Positions 1 through 6,946 of a DNA stretch of 10,578 bases are shown in pieces (the first letter of the stretch is position 1; each line of letters opens with the position of its first letter). This DNA is from Verrucomicrobiales bacterium (GTDB taxonomy: Bacteria; Verrucomicrobiota; Verrucomicrobiia; Verrucomicrobiales; Verrucomicrobiaceae): contig DMMK01000468.1 of the NCBI GenBank assembly GCA_003453085.1, positions 1 to 10,578 on the forward strand, written 5' to 3'. The position numbers were made by a program, and so were the translations under genes. The notes beneath the pieces were generated by a model. It had not been told where the DNA came from. It ran no database searches and saw only the letters and a list, made by a program, of their open reading frames with translations.

Positions 1-242
1 ATAATACGATTTAGCCACACGGGTTGGCTGAACCAAGCTTCAGACCTCCTGGACCTGGTACGCATCCCGATGCCACTTTCCCCAGCCGCAGAGCGGCGTC
101 CGTATCTTAGCCGCGCCTTTTCAAGGCGCGGTTTTGGCCCGCTAACCGCCTTCACTCATCGCGTCGCTGCGCGACGCCCGAACGGCCTCAATTTCACCAA
201 TCCATCACACTTCTTGTTATAACAAATCCAAAAATAAGGCGG
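1..242. other. Intergenic region rich in inverted repeats, no convincing gene
   Basis: No convincing gene is seen here. The first plus-strand frame is open from the window edge to a TAA at 220-222, but its translation is Arg/Pro-rich, resembles no family I know, and runs through several hairpins, so I do not call it coding. Inverted repeats seen directly are CTGAA/TTCAG (28-32/39-43), GCCGC/GCGGC (85-89/93-97), a 9-bp stem at 111-131, GCGTCGC/GCGACGC (161-167/171-177), and a perfect 12-bp palindrome TTGTTATAACAA at 214-225. This density of short hairpins suggests a structured intergenic or dispersed repeat element, or the 3' end of a transcript entering from outside the window. That reading is inference. 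Confidence 0.5.
111..135 (+). terminator. Terminator-like hairpin
   Basis: A perfect 9-bp stem CCGCGCCTT / AAGGCGCGG (111-119 and 123-131) closes a 3-nt TTC loop and is followed on the plus strand by TTTT (132-135). This is the shape of a Rho-independent terminator, with a short U run, for a plus-strand transcript entering from left of the window. No T run follows it on the minus strand. It could equally be a structural part of a dispersed repeat. Confidence 0.45.
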
Positions 243-282
243 ATGGCAGACTCGCTCAGACTCGAATCCTTGGCAAAAAGAC

Positions 283-310
283 GAGGAAAAACAACGACCT
301 CCATCGTTGT
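283..310 (-). terminator. Intrinsic terminator of the GloVer-repeat gene
   Basis: On the minus strand a 7-bp stem ACAACGA / TCGTTGT (310-304 and 297-291, 6-nt loop) is followed by TTTTCC. It begins about 35 bp after the stop codon of the giant secreted-protein gene, where a Rho-independent terminator is expected. The stem is A/T-containing and modest, but both position and U run fit. Confidence 0.6.
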
Positions 311-344
311 CCAAACATCTTTTTACCATCCTTCTTCGTTAGGC

Positions 345-3300
345 TCAAGGCCACCAGAGGGAAACATTGCTGCTTTCAGGATCCGTGTCCCCCACGGCAT
401 TGCTGATGGAATGACCATGCGCTCCCTTGTAAGTACCTTTTTGGATCAGCAGGCCCGTGAATTTAGGCAGGGTCTTGGAGGGCTGGCTCCAGTTCGGCGC
501 AAAGGTACCCTGCATCAGCCCCGTCTTGGCATTGAAGGTCAGCGTGTAGGTCTTGTCCGCCGCATCCAGCTTCAGGAGCTTGTTGCCGTCCACATTCAGC
601 CGCCACTGCTTCCCTTCAGAAAGCCGCCCAGCCTCCACACCCAAAATGGCATTGCCAGCCTCGCTCATGGCATCCAGTCCCAGGGCAGATTGAAGGGTCA
701 GCAAGACATCATACCGCGCGCCTGCACCATCCAGGCTCACCCCTTCCGGCCAGCCTGCCGTATAGAGCTGGGTGGCCAGATTTTTCCCCTCCGTCACCGC
801 CGGGCGGAACCACTGTACATCAGTGCAGATGACATCGTCATCGGGCCGCCCTGCAGGTTTGAAGACCAGCGTCCCAGACAAGCTCCCCAGCTTTGTGGCG
901 GCCCCCGGTGTCGGCAGTTGCAGGAAGAACGGGCTGCGCGTGGACGTCGTCAAAAAGCTGCTTGCTGTGATCTTGCTGCCGTCAGCCAGCAGACCCGCCA
1001 GCTTCACCGTGCCATTGGCAGAAAGCGTCAGGGTCACATAGCCCGTCCCCTGGGGATAGCTGGCAAGGCTGCGCGGCGGCTCCTGCCCCATCGCCGCCAG
1101 GGCCATCGTGTAGACCCCCGTTTTGCCCTTGGCATCCAGCAGGTCCGCCGTTGCCGCTTTCATCGGGCCCGCAGTGCCGGAACTTTCAGCCCCCGCCGGG
1201 CCGTTCAGCGCCAGGACCAGCCCCGTTTCAGTCCAGTCCAGAAACAGTTCCTTGTCCTGAAAGCCAAAGCCTCGGGCATATCCCCCCCCCCTTTTAAACC
1301 ATCCGCCTCCATCCCCCCCCCCCACCGCCCTGAAAGGCACGCTGGCCCCGCCGGCATACACCTTTCCACTCAGGCTGCCGATCGTCGGTATCAGTGTGGC
1401 ACTCACAAAACCCGTCGTGTGAATGTTGGCAGCCGTGCCTTCTTCAGGCCGCAGCAGTCCCTGATGAACCGCTGCTTTGGCCCCAAACAAGGCCGGCAAT
1501 GGGTTTTCCACAAACACTGCTTTCACACCCAGCACATCCCTCTCTGGCATGGTGAAAACCACCGTCTGCGCCACAGCCAGCGCATCCTCCGGCAGCTCTT
1601 CCCAGTGGCTGAACAGATAGCCCGGCCGGGCCGTCGCAGTCATCTTCAACACCGTTCCCGGCAGCACGGCCGCAGTCGGTGGCAGGGGCGCTTTGCCCAA
1701 CGCCGTAGCAGCTTTGGCGGGCGTCGCCAGCAGGGCCACCGCCCCTACCTTGTCGGGCGTCTCGGATTGCGCAGCCGGGACTTCGCGAACCAGGCTCAGC
1801 TGGAAACGCCGCTCATAGGTGAAGGTGTAACTCAACGTGCCAATGTTGCCAGACGTGTCCTCCACCGTCAGGAGCAGCGTGTTGGCTCCGATGACGGGTA
1901 CCAGGCTCGCAGTGAATGGAACGGCGGTCGGTTGGGCACTCGTGCCCAGAGTCGCGGTCACGGCCTCAGCCCCGTTCAAGGAGATCTCCACCTTCGCCAA
2001 GCCCACATTGTCGCTGGCAGTCCCAGACACCAGCAAGGGCGAAGTCTGGCTCACCACTTTGCCCGTCGGCGTCGCCAGCCTCACGCTCGGCTTTTGCAGT
2101 TCCGGTTCTTTGAGGGTGCCATAGCCCCGAACATTGAAGGTGAAGGGGGCCTCATTGACATCAGAGCTGGTGATGGTCACCTGGGCGGTCCGCAACCCTT
2201 CAGCCGAGGGATTAAACAGAAGGCCAAAGCCCGTTCCCACTCCCGGCTGCACCGAGGCCGACGGCGGGGAGCTGACGGAGAAATCTCCCGCATGCTCTCC
2301 CGAAAAACGGATCTGCGAGGCATTCCCCAGATTCAGCAGCATGGTCCCCTGATTGCTCAGAGTGAAGGCCCGGCCAGCACTGCTGCCTTCCACTTTCACC
2401 CGGCCAAAGTCGCGGTTGTCCGATACCAAAGGCGGGTTGTTCCCTCGGACGATGGGCACGCCATTGCCACTTACTGCAATCGCTGTGTAAAGATTAAGCC
2501 TGAAGACGCTGCCACCGCCCCGACTGCCACCTTCCGAAGTCATGCCATAAAGATGGCCGTCAGCCCCCGTGATGAAGTGACCCTCCAACGGAACGGCCCC
2601 CTCCTCAGCCCCTTCCGCACGGCTGCTGCCTTTGAAATCGAGAAGAAGCGAGTAGCTGCCCGAAGTGGTCAACGCAAAGGCAACGCCCAGGTTCGATGTC
2701 CCCCCGGCCGAGGTCATGCCATAGAGACGGCCATCCGGCCCCTGGGTCAGGCTGCCGCGCGGCTCCGCTCCCTTTCGGCTTCCCGTCATTCCCGTGAACT
2801 CCACCAGCGTCGTGAACTGGCCCGTCGGGGTGATTCTAAACACCGTGCCCATATCCGACGCTCCTCCATACTGGGTCATGCCATACCCATTGCCATCGCT
2901 CGCCAGGATCAGGCTGCCACAGGGACTGGCACCTTTGGCACCGGGCTCATCTCCGGTAAATTCCACCACCGTGGTGATCGCCCCAGTGGCCATCAGTTGG
3001 TAAATGGTCCCATAACCATAGCTGCCTCCAGCCGACGTCATCCCATACAGGTAACCGTCCGGGCCCACCCCCAGGCTCCCCACCGGATAGCGGCCATTGA
3101 GCCAGGTAAAATCGGCCAACTCCGTCACAGCTCCCCCTGCCGACATCTTGAACACCGTTCCCGAATCCGAAATGCCCCCCCGATAGGTCGTTCCATAAAA
3201 AAATCCGTCAGCCGCCAGCATCAGGCTGCCCAGCGGGGCATAACCACGATAAGGCCCACTGTAGGAGGAGAAGTTAACCAAATTTGTGGCAACGCCTCCA

Positions 3301-4709
3301 GGAGTCATTTTAAAAATGCTGCCATCGCCCCCGCCGCCTCCGAAGGCGGTCATCCCATAAAAAGCCCCGTCATTTCCCAGCGTCAGATGACCTCGGGGGA
3401 AAGTTCCCGGAAGACCAGCCGGATCTCCAAAGCGCACCTTAGTGGTCAGTTCACCCTCGGGCGTCAGCCGAAAGATGCTGCCATAACCGTACTGTACCGT
3501 GCTCGAAGTCATCCCATACAGATCTCCATCAGGCCCCAGGGTCAGACTGCCATAAGGACGATAGTGGCCCACCCGGCCAAAGTCGATGACCGTCGCCTGG
3601 GTACCCTGCGCGGAGATCGAATAAAAGCTGCCCAGATTGAGGTGCCCGCCTTGCGTCTTGATCCCATAATAAAGACCATTGTCCCCCTGGACAATCCCCG
3701 TGGAGGCATCCGTCAGTCCCTCGAAAAACGTCGTGGCCGTACCTTCCGGGTTGATCCTGTAAATGCCACTCTCCGTTACCAGACAAAGGTTCCCCGCATC
3801 ATCCTGGGACAGGCCCTTGAATTCAGCGATGTTGCCGGGGACACGACTGGGCACGGAATAATGATTGGTCAAAACCCCGGCGGGGGTAACCTTGAAGACA
3901 TTTCCCCACCATCCGCCCTGGGCCAGGCCATAGAAGTTGCCATCCGGTCCCAACAACAAATTTCCAAACGGAAGCTGCCCGGCGCTGCCTCCATCAAAAG
4001 CGGCGATTCTGGTAAACAACCCCGAGGGCGTCATCCTGAACACCGAGCCTTTGTCATTCGGTACACCGCTGGTATTGCTCAGCCCATAAAAATTGCCATC
4101 AGGTCCCAGGGTCAGTTGTCCCCAGTAGCTTCTCCTGACCACTTGGCTGGCAAAGCTCGCCACCACACTGTGAACGCCCGCAGCGGTGACTTTGATCACC
4201 CTCCCATATCCCTTGGTGCCACCCGCATCGCCCAGGGTGTAGAACTCCCCATCGGCACCTTCGGTGAGCTTGCCCACTGAATAGCCTCCACCAAAGCTGC
4301 CCAAAGAAGTGTACACACCCTCAGGGCTCAATTTGTAAAAGCTGCCCACGCCCACCTCGTCCACAGGATTGATGACCCCGTAAAAATGACCATCACGCCC
4401 TATCGTCAGTTCCAAAGATGGAGCCGTGTTAAAATCCTGCGTGTCCTGAAACACATGAACCGGCTCAAACTCCCCGTTGAATCGAATTCGGAACATCACA
4501 TAACGGCCAAGAAAGCGGCGTGTGGTGATGCCGTAAAACCAGCCGTTGCCAGGATGTTTCACCAATTTCCGCGCAATGTAATCCGCCCGTGGAATCGCTG
4601 GGAACGAGCATATCTCCTCAGCCTTCGGTTTGAGGGCGGCCAAAGCCGTCTCCATCGAACCCACCAAGACGCTCAGCACAGCCAGCAAAGTCACAGAAAA
4701 TGATTTCAT
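345..4709 (-). CDS. Large secreted GloVer-repeat protein with ASH/HYDIN, Ig-like and InlB-B-like domains
   Basis: This 1454-residue protein is probably exported. Residues 1-25 form a signal peptide: KS, a hydrophobic core, then an ALA cleavage site. Residues about 98-742 hold some 13 repeats of 45-58 residues with the core pattern LGpDGxfYGmTxxGGxxxxGtvFkmtpxG followed by a short beta strand, the GloVer repeat (TIGR03803) named for Gloeobacter and Verrucomicrobium. Then follow an ASH/HYDIN-like domain (about 762-865), a bacterial Ig-like domain (about 870-967), an InlB-B-like domain (about 968-1070, ending in an MPERDV...AVF strand) and a glycine-rich beta domain to the end, common in verrucomicrobial surface proteins. 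No PEP-CTERM, LPXTG or membrane anchor is visible. ATG at 4709 is chosen because AGGGG lies 6 nt upstream; an in-frame TTG at 4712 is too close to it. Two poly-G tracts interrupt the C-terminal domain. Function is unknown: adhesin, surface layer or glycan binding are possible. The repeats may form a beta-propeller or solenoid, which is inference. Confidence 0.93.
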   Translation of the reverse strand: MKSFSVTLLAVLSVLVGSMETALAALKPKAEEICSFPAIPRADYIARKLVKHPGNGWFYGITTRRFLGRYVMFRIRFNGEFEPVHVFQDTQDFNTAPSLELTIGRDGHFYGVINPVDEVGVGSFYKLSPEGVYTSLGSFGGGYSVGKLTEGADGEFYTLGDAGGTKGYGRVIKVTAAGVHSVVASFASQVVRRSYWGQLTLGPDGNFYGLSNTSGVPNDKGSVFRMTPSGLFTRIAAFDGGSAGQLPFGNLLLGPDGNFYGLAQGGWWGNVFKVTPAGVLTNHYSVPSRVPGNIAEFKGLSQDDAGNLCLVTESGIYRINPEGTATTFFEGLTDASTGIVQGDNGLYYGIKTQGGHLNLGSFYSISAQGTQATVIDFGRVGHYRPYGSLTLGPDGDLYGMTSSTVQYGYGSIFRLTPEGELTTKVRFGDPAGLPGTFPRGHLTLGNDGAFYGMTAFGGGGGDGSIFKMTPGGVATNLVNFSSYSGPYRGYAPLGSLMLAADGFFYGTTYRGGISDSGTVFKMSAGGAVTELADFTWLNGRYPVGSLGVGPDGYLYGMTSAGGSYGYGTIYQLMATGAITTVVEFTGDEPGAKGASPCGSLILASDGNGYGMTQYGGASDMGTVFRITPTGQFTTLVEFTGMTGSRKGAEPRGSLTQGPDGRLYGMTSAGGTSNLGVAFALTTSGSYSLLLDFKGSSRAEGAEEGAVPLEGHFITGADGHLYGMTSEGGSRGGGSVFRLNLYTAIAVSGNGVPIVRGNNPPLVSDNRDFGRVKVEGSSAGRAFTLSNQGTMLLNLGNASQIRFSGEHAGDFSVSSPPSASVQPGVGTGFGLLFNPSAEGLRTAQVTITSSDVNEAPFTFNVRGYGTLKEPELQKPSVRLATPTGKVVSQTSPLLVSGTASDNVGLAKVEISLNGAEAVTATLGTSAQPTAVPFTASLVPVIGANTLLLTVEDTSGNIGTLSYTFTYERRFQLSLVREVPAAQSETPDKVGAVALLATPAKAATALGKAPLPPTAAVLPGTVLKMTATARPGYLFSHWEELPEDALAVAQTVVFTMPERDVLGVKAVFVENPLPALFGAKAAVHQGLLRPEEGTAANIHTTGFVSATLIPTIGSLSGKVYAGGASVPFRAVGGGDGGGWFKRGGGYARGFGFQDKELFLDWTETGLVLALNGPAGAESSGTAGPMKAATADLLDAKGKTGVYTMALAAMGQEPPRSLASYPQGTGYVTLTLSANGTVKLAGLLADGSKITASSFLTTSTRSPFFLQLPTPGAATKLGSLSGTLVFKPAGRPDDDVICTDVQWFRPAVTEGKNLATQLYTAGWPEGVSLDGAGARYDVLLTLQSALGLDAMSEAGNAILGVEAGRLSEGKQWRLNVDGNKLLKLDAADKTYTLTFNAKTGLMQGTFAPNWSQPSKTLPKFTGLLIQKGTYKGAHGHSISNAVGDTDPESSNVSLWWP
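1282..1323 (-). repeat. Paired poly-G homopolymer tracts inside coding sequence
   Basis: On the coding (minus) strand there is a run of 11 G (1323-1313), then 21 bases, then a run of 10 G (1291-1282). Both are read in frame and encode the glycine clusters in VGGGDGGGWFKRGGGYARG, at residues about 1129-1143 of the giant secreted protein. Gain or loss of one G in either run would shift the frame and remove the last 310 or so residues. Runs of this length are typical slipped-strand mispairing sites, and also places where sequencing or assembly errs. The protein sequence on both sides looks natural in the present frame, so the lengths given are plausible. Confidence 0.85.
2480..4418 (-). repeat. 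About 13 tandem GloVer protein repeats
   Basis: Within the giant secreted protein, about 13 consecutive units each contain a GxDGxxYG core, a GG turn and a GxxFxxxxxG strand. The units are diverged at the DNA level; the best-conserved ones (GPDGxLYGMTSAGG type) lie in the second half, roughly units 7 to 13. Unit 5 is degenerate: its core has become QDDAGNLCLVT. Units 1, 2 and 6 also depart from the GMT core. The gradient suggests older N-terminal units and more recent duplication toward the C-terminal end, which is inference. Confidence 0.88.
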
Positions 4710-4715
4710 CAAGAT

Positions 4716-4720
4716 CCCCT
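4716..4720 (-). promoter_or_regulatory. Ribosome binding site deciding the start of the GloVer-repeat gene
   Basis: AGGGG on the minus strand lies 6 nt before ATG at 4709. It selects this ATG over the adjacent in-frame TTG at 4712, which would leave only 3 nt of spacing. Confidence 0.65.
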
Positions 4721-4729
4721 GGAGATAAA

Positions 4730-4748
4730 GCGAGGGAACTTCCCCCGC
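4730..4748. promoter_or_regulatory. Near-perfect 19-bp palindrome upstream of the GloVer-repeat gene
   Basis: GCGAGGGAACTTCCCCCGC reads the same on both strands except for one pair (positions 4 and 16) and the central base. It begins about 20 bp before the start codon of the giant secreted-protein gene and lies about 150 bp upstream of pgsA. The central symmetry with essentially no loop fits a dimeric protein-binding site better than an RNA hairpin. A role as operator for the minus-strand gene is inference; no regulator is identified. Confidence 0.4.
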
Positions 4749-4880
4749 AACTCAGATTAAGCATTGGCACTATTTTCCCTCCCATATTTCACTCCTCCCA
4801 CCCCATCAATTCCTGACCCCTATCAGAATTGTGCTTTCGCCTGAGAAACAGAACGCATTGCAATCCACTCCCCAGGGTTT

Positions 4881-4890
4881 AAAGGGAAGG
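4881..4890 (+). promoter_or_regulatory. Ribosome binding site supporting the GTG start of pgsA
   Basis: AAAGGGAAGG is followed 6 nt later by GTG at 4897. This purine-rich site supports that GTG over the upstream in-frame GTG at 4831, which has no comparable sequence before it. Confidence 0.55.
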
Positions 4891-4896
4891 TTCGCT

Positions 4897-5469
4897 GTGA
4901 CATTCGCCACTCAGATCACCCTCTTCCGCATCCTCCTCATCCCGGTTTTCATCGGGCTGGCGGTGTATTATGGGGAAAGCGTGGCCTCTGGAAAGGCCAA
5001 TGAGACGCTGCGCTGGTGGACCATCGCGGTGTTTGCCGTCGCGGCACTGAGCGACGCGGTGGACGGTTATGTGGCACGGCATTTCAATCAGCGCAGCCGC
5101 CTGGGGGCCATTCTGGACCCGCTGGCAGACAAACTCCTGCTGCTCTCTGGCATCATCACCTTGAGCTTCACCGGCTGGCGACAGCACTTCCCCCTGTGGT
5201 TCCCCACCCTGGTCATTTTCCGCGATCTGGCCAGCATCGGCGGGGCCTTTCTCATTGATTACCTCACCGGCAAGTGCGTGATCAAACCCCACTGGACGGG
5301 CAAGGTGGCCACCTTTGCCCAGTTCGCCGCCGTGCTGTGGCTGATGCTCGACATCCCTTTCCTCATCTGGCCCACGGCTCTCGCCGGGGCCTTCACCGCC
5401 ATCTCAGGCTTCCTCAATCTTGCTGCTGGCGTACGCCAGGTTCAGGAGCATTCAGGCAAGCACGACTGA
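4897..5469 (+). CDS. pgsA: CDP-diacylglycerol--glycerol-3-phosphate 3-phosphatidyltransferase (PgsA)
   Basis: This is an integral membrane enzyme of the CDP-alcohol phosphotransferase family. It makes phosphatidylglycerophosphate from CDP-diacylglycerol and glycerol 3-phosphate, the committed step to phosphatidylglycerol and cardiolipin. The family signature is complete: D53, D56-G57, A60-R61, eight residues, G70, D74 and D78, the metal- and substrate-binding aspartates. The N-terminus TQITLFRILLIPVFI is typical of PgsA, and several hydrophobic segments follow. From GTG at 4897 the product has 190 residues, the usual family length. A longer form from GTG at 4831 would add 22 polar residues and is possible but less likely. 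der follows after 34 bp on the same strand, so the two are probably cotranscribed. Another CDP-alcohol transferase specificity cannot be fully excluded. Confidence 0.9.
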   Translation: MTFATQITLFRILLIPVFIGLAVYYGESVASGKANETLRWWTIAVFAVAALSDAVDGYVARHFNQRSRLGAILDPLADKLLLLSGIITLSFTGWRQHFPLWFPTLVIFRDLASIGGAFLIDYLTGKCVIKPHWTGKVATFAQFAAVLWLMLDIPFLIWPTALAGAFTAISGFLNLAAGVRQVQEHSGKHD

Positions 5470-5503
5470 CCCGGCCCCATCCCTTTTTAGAAAAACACAT
5501 CCC

Positions 5504-6883
5504 ATGCGTAAAACCGTCGCCATCGTAGGCCGCCCGAATGTGGGCAAATCCGCCCTCTTCAACCGCCTTGCCGGCATGAACATCTCCATCGTTCATGACC
5601 TTGCAGGGGTGACCCGTGACCGCATCACGGCCGAATGCCGCCGCGGCCCCCAGGTCTTCAACATCATGGACACAGGCGGCATCGGCGCCAACACGGAAGA
5701 CGTCCTGACCGAGCAGGTGCAGGTGGAGGCCGCCATCGCCCTGGATGTCGCGGATCTGCTGCTCTTCGTGGTGGATGTGACGGCAGGCATCACCCCGATT
5801 GACCAGTCCCTCGCCCAGATGCTGCGCCGGACAAACAAGCATGTCATTCTGGTCGCCAACAAGTCCGACTCCGAAAAGCGCCGCCTCGGTTCCGGTGAGT
5901 TTGCCAAGATCGGTTTTGGCAACGCCGCCGAAGTCAGCGCCGTCCACGGCTACGGCATTGATGATCTGGTGGACTCCATTGTTGAGAAGCTGGAGCTGAC
6001 CGAAGAAGAGACGGAGGAAGCCCGTGAAGAACGCCTTTCCGCCCGGCCATTGAAGCTGGCCATCGTGGGCCGTCCAAACGCCGGCAAGTCCTCCCTGGTG
6101 AACGCCATCATGGGCCAGGAACGTGCCATCGTCAGCGACCTGCCCGGCACCACCCGCGACAGCCTGGACGTCCACTGCACGTATAACGGCAAGCATTACC
6201 AGCTCATCGACACCGCCGGCATCCGCAAGCAGGCGAAGGTGGAAGACGCCGTGGAAATCTTCAGCATCCAGCGCAGCTATGCCGCCATCAAGCGCGCCGA
6301 CCTCTGCCTCCTCAATATTGACTGCGCCGAAGGTGCCAAAATGCAGGACCGCAAAATCGCCCAGCTCATCGTTGAAGAGCGCAAGCCCTGCATCCTGGTC
6401 ATGAACAAGTTCGACCTCTTCCATCCCCATGCCCAGCAGAAGGATCGCCTGGAAGAACTGGCCGAAACCATGCGCCGCGAGTTCTTCTTCCTCAGCTATG
6501 CCCCGCTGGTGGCGACCTCCGCCAAGAACAACGACAACGTCGGCAAGCTCTTCGTCCAGATCGAGCGCGTGCGTAAAGGTGCCCAGGGCCGCATCGGCAC
6601 CGGCGTGCTGAACCGCCTGATGCACGAGACCATCGAGAACACCCCCGGCCCGCTGGGACGCAGCCCGCAGACCTTCAAGCTGCTGTATGTCACGCAGGTA
6701 AACGAGACCGAGGACGTCTCCATCCCGGTGCCTCACTTTGTCATGTTCGCCAACCGCGCCGCCAAGATGACCGATGGTTATCTCCGCTTCCTGGAAAGCG
6801 TGATCCGCAAAGAATGGCCCGCCCCCGGCGTGCCCTTCCGCATGAGCGTGCGCGGCAAGCAGCCTAAAGAGAAGAAGCGCTAG
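5504..6883 (+). CDS. der: Ribosome-assembly GTPase Der (EngA)
   Basis: Der is an essential cytoplasmic GTPase with two tandem G domains, acting in maturation of the 50S ribosomal subunit. The 459-residue length is normal. G domain 1 has G1 GRPNVGKS (9-16), the G2 threonine T37, G3 DTGG (56-59) and G4 NKSD (119-122). G domain 2 has G1 GRPNAGKS (189-196), G3 DTAG (236-239) and G4 NKFD (301-304). An acidic linker rich in Glu lies between them (about 165-180), and the C-terminal KH-like domain (about 360-445) is followed by a basic tail ending in KEKKR. ATG at 5504 places the start exactly before the first G domain; an upstream GTG/TTG-type extension would overlap pgsA and looks non-native. No clear Shine-Dalgarno is seen. 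It is probably cotranscribed with pgsA and ends at a strong hairpin facing cysS. Confidence 0.97.
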   Translation: MRKTVAIVGRPNVGKSALFNRLAGMNISIVHDLAGVTRDRITAECRRGPQVFNIMDTGGIGANTEDVLTEQVQVEAAIALDVADLLLFVVDVTAGITPIDQSLAQMLRRTNKHVILVANKSDSEKRRLGSGEFAKIGFGNAAEVSAVHGYGIDDLVDSIVEKLELTEEETEEAREERLSARPLKLAIVGRPNAGKSSLVNAIMGQERAIVSDLPGTTRDSLDVHCTYNGKHYQLIDTAGIRKQAKVEDAVEIFSIQRSYAAIKRADLCLLNIDCAEGAKMQDRKIAQLIVEERKPCILVMNKFDLFHPHAQQKDRLEELAETMRREFFFLSYAPLVATSAKNNDNVGKLFVQIERVRKGAQGRIGTGVLNRLMHETIENTPGPLGRSPQTFKLLYVTQVNETEDVSIPVPHFVMFANRAAKMTDGYLRFLESVIRKEWPAPGVPFRMSVRGKQPKEKKR

Positions 6884-6895
6884 TCTTCACCCAAG

Positions 6896-6921
6896 GAGCT
6901 GAGGGCAGGTGCCCTCAGCTC
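6896..6921. terminator. Hairpin between convergent der and cysS
   Basis: A perfect 11-bp stem GAGCTGAGGGC / GCCCTCAGCTC (6896-6906 and 6911-6921) with a 4-nt AGGT loop lies in the 63-bp gap between two converging genes. It starts 12 bp after the der stop and ends 25 bp before the cysS stop. Neither strand has a T run after it, so it is not a classical intrinsic terminator. It may protect both 3' ends or stop transcription in both directions with help. Confidence 0.65.
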
Positions 6922-6946
6922 TGGATGGGCAAACGGCTTCACCTGG

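Noticed and set aside
1..222. A plus-strand frame open from the window edge to a TAA at 220-222, possibly the end of an upstream gene.
   Set aside because: The 73-residue Arg/Pro-rich translation resembles no family and runs through several hairpins. It cannot be excluded without sequence further left, but is not supported.
1282..1323. The poly-G tracts as evidence that the giant gene is a frameshifted pseudogene.
   Set aside because: The reading frame is continuous through both tracts, and the protein on each side keeps its natural glycine-rich beta-domain character.
243..4280. A plus-strand open frame of 1345 codons antisense to the GloVer-repeat gene.
   Set aside because: Its translation is Arg/His/Gln/Pro-rich, has no signal or domain, and repeats in step with the GloVer units of the opposite strand. 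The minus strand has a signal peptide, a ribosome binding site, recognisable domains and a terminator. The stop-free antisense frame is a by-product of G+C-rich repetitive coding sequence.
4831..4896. An N-terminal extension of PgsA from GTG at 4831.
   Set aside because: The extra 22 residues are polar and non-conserved in character, and AAAGGGAAGG stands just before the GTG at 4897.
5414..6736. A minus-strand open frame of 440 codons antisense to der.
   Set aside because: It lies wholly within der and the pgsA 3' end, where every GTPase motif is intact on the plus strand; the antisense translation is a low-complexity Gly/Ala/Val/Asp-rich shadow.
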